Source of the DNA: Bacteroidales bacterium
GTDB taxonomy: Bacteria; Bacteroidota; Bacteroidia; Bacteroidales; UBA932
Assembly (NCBI GenBank): GCA_017443845.1
Contig: JAFSXX010000034.1
Location: 1-64,000, forward strand
Reading direction: 5' to 3'
DNA: 64,000 bases
Numbering within the stretch: position 1 is the stretch's first letter; every line of letters starts with the position of its first letter. The translations under genes and the position numbers were made by a program. Positions 58,569 through 64,000 of the stretch are shown here, piece after piece. Under the pieces are notes generated by a model, which searched no databases, was not told the DNA's origin, and worked only from the letters and a program-made list of their open reading frames with translations.

Positions 58569-58576
58569 CAAATATA
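58569..58576 (-). promoter_or_regulatory. -7 promoter box for the small lipoprotein
   Basis: TATATTTG on the minus strand, 17 nt before the ATG at 58551. Confidence 0.5.
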
Positions 58577-58926
58577 ACTTCAATTTCTCTCCGCACCAAA
58601 TAACTTCTGTATTTCTCGTTATTACTCAGGGCAGAGTGGAGCAACGAAATGTGCCCTGGAAGTGTTTCTGTAGGGGGTAGGCCTGCTCCATAGCCCAATT
58701 TTGGCCGATGGCGCAGACTAACCTGCCTCCAAGCATCCTCCAAGGCCTGTCGTCCTGCTCCTCTCTGCCCGGGCGGATGAGGCGATAGAGAAACCGTAGG
58801 ACGATTATCAATAATCAATAGTCTGGAAGCGGAGGTCGGAGGCATTGACTCCGAGAGCGCAGGGTCGTAGGTATTAGCTCCGAGGCCGCAGATCAGAGGC
58901 ATTGATAGAGAGAGTATCTTTTTTAT
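58577..58926. other. Non-coding stretch with a short tandem repeat
   Basis: No supported gene is seen between the small lipoprotein promoter and the YccF promoter. At 58829-58913 an imperfect ~30-bp unit (start GCGGAGGTCGGAGGCATTGA) is repeated about three times. Open frames here look random. Confidence 0.6.
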
Positions 58927-58934
58927 TATATTTG
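58927..58934 (+). promoter_or_regulatory. -7 promoter box for the YccF gene
   Basis: TATATTTG, 21 nt before the ATG at 58956. Confidence 0.55.
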
Positions 58935-58955
58935 TCCAGTTGTAACAACAATGCT

Positions 58956-59333
58956 ATGAATACTTTCGGCAACTTAATCTGGCTGGTTTTGGGCGGTATC
59001 CTTATCGCTCTGATTTATTGGGCTGTAGGGCTGCTTATGTGTATTACTGTTATAGGTATTCCATTCGGCTTGCAGCTCTTCAAACTCGGGTCATACGCCC
59101 TGTGGCCTTTCGGATATGAACTGATCAACGGGCCAAATGAGCCGGGATGCGTGTCGATAGTGATGAACCTGCTTTGGATCCTGCTCGGATGGTGGGAGAT
59201 AGCCCTGATACACCTGGTCTGCGGCCTGATATTCTGCGTCACCATCGTCGGAATTCCCTTCGGGGTCCAGCACTTCAAGATGGCCCTCAATTCAGTATTT
59301 CCATTTGGAAAAGAGATCAAAAAGAAACAATAA
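58956..59333 (+). CDS. YccF-domain inner-membrane protein
   Basis: The 125-residue protein contains two copies of the YccF (DUF307) motif: LGGILIALIYWAVGLLMCITVIGIPFG begins the first and a WWEIALIHLVCGLIFCVTIVGIPFG-type segment the second, each followed by FK and a WPFG/FPFG box. It has four hydrophobic segments and would sit in the inner membrane. The role of YccF is unknown. The start at 58956 was chosen because the upstream box leaves a normal leader. The esterase gene follows by 15 nt and may be cotranscribed. Confidence 0.87.
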   Translation: MNTFGNLIWLVLGGILIALIYWAVGLLMCITVIGIPFGLQLFKLGSYALWPFGYELINGPNEPGCVSIVMNLLWILLGWWEIALIHLVCGLIFCVTIVGIPFGVQHFKMALNSVFPFGKEIKKKQ

Positions 59334-59348
59334 ATCAAGGATATTACG

Positions 59349-60224
59349 ATGAAAAGATTATCAACCCTCGCAATCCTGGCCGTCTTGATTCTGACAGCCG
59401 GTACCGTCAGCTCCTTCGCGGCGAGCCGCGTGGTCACCGACAGCATCGACAGCAAAGCCCTGGGACAGTGCGTCAAATTCAATGTTTATCTGCCCGACGG
59501 CTTCAAGGAGTCCGGCAAGAACTATCCAGTTGTATATCTGCTCCACGGCCTGACCGGCATATATTCCGACTGGATGACGCTCGGCAATATGAAACTCGTC
59601 GCTGACGAACTGATCGGTACCGGCGAGGCCGACGAGATGGTGATCATTATGCCCAATGCCGGCCATCCCGATACCCATAAGGTACAGAACGGCTACTTCA
59701 ATATTCCCGGAGGATACAACTATGAGGATTTCTTCTTCACTGAGCTGATGCCCAAGGTCGAAGGCAAGTACCGCTGCGGCGGGAGCAAGGGCCAGCGCGC
59801 CGTTATGGGCCTCTCTATGGGCGGAGGCGGCAGCGTGGTCTATTGCCAGCGCCATCCTGACCTCTTCTCGAGCTGCTATGCTATGAGCGCATGGCTCGAC
59901 CAGAAGGTTTCCGACAATCCCAAAGATCCCAACGACAAGATGTATCTGGAATCCAAGTCCGTCCACGAAAACTCGGCCCTCGCCTTCGTCGATAACGCCG
60001 ACAAGGCCACTCTCGATAAACTCCGCACCGTCAAGTGGTTCATCGACTGCGGCGACGACGATTACCTGCTGGAACTCTCTTTCAACCTCCATATGAAGAT
60101 GAAGAAGGCGGGAGTCAAGACCGAACTCCGCGTCCGCAACGGCACCCATAATTGGGAGTACTGGCATCTGGCGCTCCGGCTCGCCCTGCCGTTCGCATCC
60201 AGGAATTTTACTGCCGGCAACTGA
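59349..60224 (+). CDS. Exported esterase D/FrmB-like alpha/beta hydrolase
   Basis: The 291-residue protein has a signal peptide (LAILAVLILTAGTVSSFA), the oxyanion segment YPVVYLLHGLTG, the nucleophile in VMGLSMGGGGS, and a C-terminal RNGTHNWEYWHLAL carrying the catalytic His. This matches the esterase D family, often acting on acetylated or feruloylated glycans, or as tributyrin esterase. Export favours a glycan or lipid substrate. The true substrate is not visible. It follows the YccF gene closely. Confidence 0.9.
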   Translation: MKRLSTLAILAVLILTAGTVSSFAASRVVTDSIDSKALGQCVKFNVYLPDGFKESGKNYPVVYLLHGLTGIYSDWMTLGNMKLVADELIGTGEADEMVIIMPNAGHPDTHKVQNGYFNIPGGYNYEDFFFTELMPKVEGKYRCGGSKGQRAVMGLSMGGGGSVVYCQRHPDLFSSCYAMSAWLDQKVSDNPKDPNDKMYLESKSVHENSALAFVDNADKATLDKLRTVKWFIDCGDDDYLLELSFNLHMKMKKAGVKTELRVRNGTHNWEYWHLALRLALPFASRNFTAGN

Positions 60225-60356
60225 TCGGGACAGCGCCGGAACAGACCGGCAATGCTCCGCGTATGTTGATTCCTATGTGGAGAACTTCTTTTTCCTCAGT
60301 GTACCAATCGCCGTAAAACTTATTAAATTTACGCGTTAAATTGTATACTGACGAAA

Positions 60357-61856
60357 ATGAAAAAGATTCTGCTGGCCATTGCTGCCCTAGCACTTTGCGC
60401 GGTTTCTTTCCAGAGCGAGGCCGCGAGCAAGTCGAAGAAGGCAGACAGGGCTGAGAAAGAGAAGCTTGCCAGCGTGGGCATGGTCTATCTCAACAACAAT
60501 TTCACACGCTATCACGATCTCTCGCTCGAACTCCATACTTATGCCGAAACCGGCTATAACGAATTCAGGAGCTCGGCAGCCCTCATCAAGCATCTCGAGG
60601 AGAACGGATTCACGGTGGAGAAGGGCGTAGCCGGTATTCCCACCGCCTATGTCGCCACATTCGGCAGCGGCAGCCCCGTCATCGGTATCCTTACCGAATA
60701 TGACGCTCTCCCCGGACTGGCGCAGGATACGGTTCCGTACCCTTGCCTCCCCAAGGATGCTCCCACTACCAACGGCCACGGCTGCGGCCACAATATGATG
60801 GGAACGGCCAGCACAGCCGCCGCTGTCGCCATCTCCAAATGGCTCGCGCAGGGCCACCAGGGTACCCTCAAGGTATTCGGATGCCCGGCGGAGGAGGGAG
60901 GAGGCGGAAAGGCCTACATGGTCCGCGAAGGCTGCTTCGACGGAGTTGACGCGGTCCTTGACTGGCACTCCGGTTTCTCGAACAACTCCAACGCTTCGCA
61001 GAACCTCGCCAATGTCCGCGTCCGCTTCGAATTCCACGGAATTCCCTCACATGCCGCTGTGAGCCCCGAGAAGGGACGCTCCGCACTTGATGCCGTGGAG
61101 GCCTTCAACTATATGATAAATATGATGCGCGAGCACGTAGACAGCAACAGCCGCATCCACTATATCATAACCGACGGCGGCGCGGCGCCCAATGTGGTTC
61201 CCGACCACGCCGAGGTCCTCTACTACTTCCGCCACCACAGCCGCGAAGTGGTCCGCGAACTTCTCGACCGCGCCCTCAAGGCTGCTGAAGGCGCTGCGAT
61301 GGGCACCGGCACCACTATGGAATACGAGATCATGAACGGCAACTATGAGACCCTTCCCAATCTCCACCTGGCCAAGCTGATGAACGACAATATGCAGAAG
61401 GTGGGCGGCGTCATCCTCGACGAACGCGAGAGGGCTTTCGCCATCGAGATCATGAAGAACTCGGGCGTCACCGACACTGCGGCCGCTTTCCGCGTGATGC
61501 GTGAGGTCAGGCCCTTCACCAACCAGGTATCCAAATCCTCAGGTTCCTCCGACGTGGGCAATGTCTCCTGGGTGGCTCCGACCAACACCATCACCACCTC
61601 GACCTTCGTGCCCGGATGCGGCGGCCTCCACAGCTGGCAGTGCGTCGCTACCGACGGCACCACGATAGGCACCAAGGGCCTGATGAATGTCTCCCGTACA
61701 TACTATCTTACCGCATACGACCTCTACACCCATCCCGAACTCCTCAAGGAAATCCGCGAAGAGTTCGAACAGCGCCGCGGTCCGGACTTCAAGTTCGTGC
61801 CTCTGATGGGCGACCGCAAACCGCCGTTGGATTATTGCAAGGATACCCGCTACTAG
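60357..61856 (+). CDS. M20-family amidohydrolase (AbgB-like), exported
   Basis: The 499-residue protein has a signal peptide (MKKILLAIAALALCAVSF) and the M20 metallohydrolase core: ETGYNEFRSSAALIKHLEENG, GILTEYDALPG, the metal-site segment NGHGCGHNMMGTAS, CPAEEGGGGKAYM and SHAAVSPEKGRSALDA of the dimerisation domain. The closest named family is p-aminobenzoyl-glutamate hydrolase subunit B, which cuts amide bonds of N-acyl amino acids or folate breakdown products. Export is unusual for AbgB, so the substrate may be an N-acyl amino acid outside the cytoplasm. Confidence 0.9.
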   Translation: MKKILLAIAALALCAVSFQSEAASKSKKADRAEKEKLASVGMVYLNNNFTRYHDLSLELHTYAETGYNEFRSSAALIKHLEENGFTVEKGVAGIPTAYVATFGSGSPVIGILTEYDALPGLAQDTVPYPCLPKDAPTTNGHGCGHNMMGTASTAAAVAISKWLAQGHQGTLKVFGCPAEEGGGGKAYMVREGCFDGVDAVLDWHSGFSNNSNASQNLANVRVRFEFHGIPSHAAVSPEKGRSALDAVEAFNYMINMMREHVDSNSRIHYIITDGGAAPNVVPDHAEVLYYFRHHSREVVRELLDRALKAAEGAAMGTGTTMEYEIMNGNYETLPNLHLAKLMNDNMQKVGGVILDERERAFAIEIMKNSGVTDTAAAFRVMREVRPFTNQVSKSSGSSDVGNVSWVAPTNTITTSTFVPGCGGLHSWQCVATDGTTIGTKGLMNVSRTYYLTAYDLYTHPELLKEIREEFEQRRGPDFKFVPLMGDRKPPLDYCKDTRY

Positions 61857-61862
61857 ACCTTG

Positions 61863-64000
61863 ATGAAGAAGAAACGCATACTCATAGCGCTCCTGTGCGT
61901 GCTGGCCGCGATTCCCGCTTTCGCGGTCTTCAACGAGAAGGATATCACCCAGACCCTCTCGGTGCTCCGCTTCGAACTCTCGCAGCAGAATGCCAAGATG
62001 GAGAATTCCCGTTCCCGCATCAGGCAGCGCAACGAACGCCAGCACCGGATGATGGTTGATATGATCAAGAAGTGCAACGAGCTCTCCCTGATCCTCTATT
62101 CCCAGAACCAGGACTATACGTTCGACCTGGCCTACGCGCTCAATGCCGTTACCGACAATTACGAGGCCTTCAGCAAGCGGCGCATGCCCTATGACGAGAT
62201 CGTCAGCTCGATGAATCTCGAGATAGAGCGCTACCAGCGCCTTATCGAGGCCCTGCGCAGGATTCCCCCCGTGCTCGACGAGATCGACGTCGTCCCCGAC
62301 AGCATAAGCATCTCCAAGGAGGACCTTATGTCGGATTATATGCCTTCCGGGACGTCGCGTCCCAAGAGGGAGTCGCAGGACGATACCACCGACCTCGACG
62401 TGGACAGCCTCCGCTCCCTGGATCCGATACCGGTGGTCTCCGACTCGCTGCTCGCGCAGTTCGGCATCATCCGCTCCCGCCAGGTGCCCGACGGTACCCT
62501 TGAGAGCGACGGCCACGACCATGGCCATGGTTCGCATGACCACGGACACGCGCACGCTCCGGTCGAGGCGATGGTCGCCCCCGGTGACACCGCTTCCGAC
62601 GGCACTCCCTTCATGCTCGACGAAGAGGGCAGGGAGGACCGCGAGGCCTGCCTGATGTATGCCCTGAGCCTGCTCGAAATGTACACCGAGGCCCGCGACA
62701 GGATCGTTGCCGACAACGACCACTACGTGGACCTGAGCAACCGTCTCGAAGAGGCCTATAACTATGCGCAGGCCCGCTACAAGGTCATTCAGAAGCGCAT
62801 ATTCGTGGATGGCCAGGACGACTACTTCTCCGTCTTGCGGCGCTTCGGCCGCTACTCCAAGCTGGCCGTGCAGGATACCAGGCAGAAATATATGTCGGCC
62901 CTTGTCGAAGCGGACCACCACGATGCGCACGGCGACCACGGGCATCACCATCACAACGAGAGCGAGTGGCGCGGTCCGGTGGTTGCAGGATTCGCAATCT
63001 ATATTTTCTTCTACCTTCTGTTCTCGCTGGCCCTCAGCGCGGCGATACTATATCTCCTTTCGAAGACTGTAAAGGCTTTCAACAACGAGGAGTTCAAGAG
63101 GCGCCGCTTCGGATTCATCTTCCTCTTCGCTTCGGTGATCTTCGCCGTCTCCATCATGATCGCCTCGCAGTTCGTGGAGCAGAACTTCATCAGGGCGGCC
63201 TCGAAGCATCTGCTGGTCTATGCGTGGCTGCTCGCTGCGATCTCGGCGTCGCTGTTGATACGCGTCAAGCCCGAGGATCTCAACCGCAGCTTCCTGATGT
63301 ACGCACCCGTGATGCTGCTCGGCCTGGCGGTGATCACCTTCAGGATCATATTCATCCCCAACCGCCTGGTCAACCTCATCTTCCCGCCGCTGCTGCTGAT
63401 ATTCTTCGTATGGCAACTGCTGCTCTGCCTGAAGCATCGCAACAACCTCGACAAGCGCGATGCCATATATTCCTGGATAACCTGCGTGGTATTCGGTGCG
63501 ACCACCCTGATGGCGTGGGCCGGATATGTGCTACTCGGGGTCCAGGTGGTCATCTGGTGGCTATTCCAGCTCGCTGCGATCGAGACGGTGACCGCAATCT
63601 ACGATCTGCTCAAGATCTACTCCGAAAGCATCATCGCCCGCCGCAAGCAGCGCTACCTGCAGAACCACCAGATTCTCGACGAGGAGAAATCCGGCGCCTT
63701 CATTATGGTGACCTGGTTCTTCGACTTCCTGCGCAAGGCGGTCCTGCCAATCCTGGCGGTACTTTCCATCCCTTTGTGCATCAATATGGCGGCCAAGGTC
63801 TTCGACCTCTCCGAGATATGCAAGGAGATATTCTTCAAGCCCTTCTTCAACCTGAGCGATACAAAGGGCAATCCGATACTCCACCTGTCGCTCTACAAGC
63901 TGGTGCTTGTAACATCCCTGTTCTATCTCTTCAAGTACATAGATTATCTGGCCAAGGCGCTCTACCGCCACGACAAGCTCCAGAAGGCGATGGCCAAGAA
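61863..64000 (+). CDS. Mechanosensitive ion channel-like membrane protein with His-rich loops (partial)
   Basis: The gene runs off the right end, leaving at least 712 residues. It begins with a signal peptide (MKKKRILIALLCVLAAIPAFA) and a long helical periplasmic domain (NEKDITQTLSVLRFELS, LSLILYSQNQDYTFDLAYALN), followed from about residue 372 by several transmembrane helices, as in the large MscS-type channels of Bacteroidota. Two His-rich stretches lie in the periplasmic domain: residues ~218-232 (DHGHGSHDHGHAHA) and ~352-364 (HHDAHGDHGHHHH). These are not expected in the family and could bind metal. The MscS pore helix would lie beyond the window, so the call rests on the N-terminal region. 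Confidence 0.68.
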   Translation, partial: MKKKRILIALLCVLAAIPAFAVFNEKDITQTLSVLRFELSQQNAKMENSRSRIRQRNERQHRMMVDMIKKCNELSLILYSQNQDYTFDLAYALNAVTDNYEAFSKRRMPYDEIVSSMNLEIERYQRLIEALRRIPPVLDEIDVVPDSISISKEDLMSDYMPSGTSRPKRESQDDTTDLDVDSLRSLDPIPVVSDSLLAQFGIIRSRQVPDGTLESDGHDHGHGSHDHGHAHAPVEAMVAPGDTASDGTPFMLDEEGREDREACLMYALSLLEMYTEARDRIVADNDHYVDLSNRLEEAYNYAQARYKVIQKRIFVDGQDDYFSVLRRFGRYSKLAVQDTRQKYMSALVEADHHDAHGDHGHHHHNESEWRGPVVAGFAIYIFFYLLFSLALSAAILYLLSKTVKAFNNEEFKRRRFGFIFLFASVIFAVSIMIASQFVEQNFIRAASKHLLVYAWLLAAISASLLIRVKPEDLNRSFLMYAPVMLLGLAVITFRIIFIPNRLVNLIFPPLLLIFFVWQLLLCLKHRNNLDKRDAIYSWITCVVFGATTLMAWAGYVLLGVQVVIWWLFQLAAIETVTAIYDLLKIYSESIIARRKQRYLQNHQILDEEKSGAFIMVTWFFDFLRKAVLPILAVLSIPLCINMAAKVFDLSEICKEIFFKPFFNLSDTKGNPILHLSLYKLVLVTSLFYLFKYIDYLAKALYRHDKLQKAMAK

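Overview
The window is a 64 kb stretch of a Bacteroidota chromosome, most likely Bacteroidales: an anaerobic, Gram-negative, fairly GC-rich relative of gut or rumen lineages. The evidence is the Bacteroidota -7 promoter box (TAnnTTTG) in front of many genes, the many lipoproteins and TonB-dependent receptors, fimbrillin-like, BACON, DUF5689 and BspA-type surface proteins, a TamL-type BamA-family lipoprotein, a HydF hydrogenase maturase and pyruvate phosphate dikinase. I cannot name the genus. I saw no rRNA, tRNA, CRISPR array or prophage. The only mobile-type element is a REP-associated tyrosine transposase (RAYT) with its palindromes.

Layout. 1-2.8 kb: two fimbrillin-like surface lipoprotein genes, one fused to a glutamine-amidotransferase-like domain and broken by a frameshift. 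2.9-11.9 kb: hydF, a GH20 hexosaminidase, a DUF368 polyprenyl-phosphate transporter, ppdK, folC and a Na+/Ca2+ antiporter. 11.9-20.2 kb: a tightly overlapping minus-strand operon ligA - relA/spoT - Ig-like lipoprotein - beta-barrel OMP - ispG. 20.2-24.2 kb: an S66 carboxypeptidase - msrA - trmO operon divergent from a glutamine synthetase. 24.2-28.5 kb: a TonB-type receptor and the RAYT flanked by matching REP palindromes. 28.5-34.5 kb: an exported UGSC-like protein, an ECF sigma / small membrane protein / Spy-like cluster, a PAS-like protein, and a short peptide gene ahead of a BspA-type lipoprotein. 34.5-48.5 kb: mainly housekeeping genes (lpxB, surE, gapA, a 4HB-HAMP protein coupled to trkH, a RecD-like helicase, a zinc peptidase, DPP IV, a phosphohexomutase, maf, tamL). 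48.5-57.6 kb: a six-gene minus-strand operon. 57.8-64 kb: a 17-residue-repeat beta-flower protein, a small lipoprotein, YccF, an esterase, an M20 amidohydrolase and a partial MscS-like channel with His-rich loops.

The most interesting system is the six-gene operon at 48497-57565. It encodes a BACON plus multi-OB-fold lipoprotein, a lipidated DNA/RNA non-specific endonuclease, an exported endonuclease/exonuclease/phosphatase-family enzyme, a TonB-dependent receptor without a SusD partner, a DUF5689 OB-fold lipoprotein and a degenerate M28-like lipoprotein. Together these look like a surface apparatus for binding, cutting and importing extracellular nucleic acid, comparable in logic to a polysaccharide utilisation locus. 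That function is inferred from domains and gene order.

Two other patterns stand out. Five genes have the -7 box only 6-8 nt upstream of the ATG, which predicts near-leaderless mRNAs. The sigma factor cluster resembles the CnrYXH sensory arrangement.
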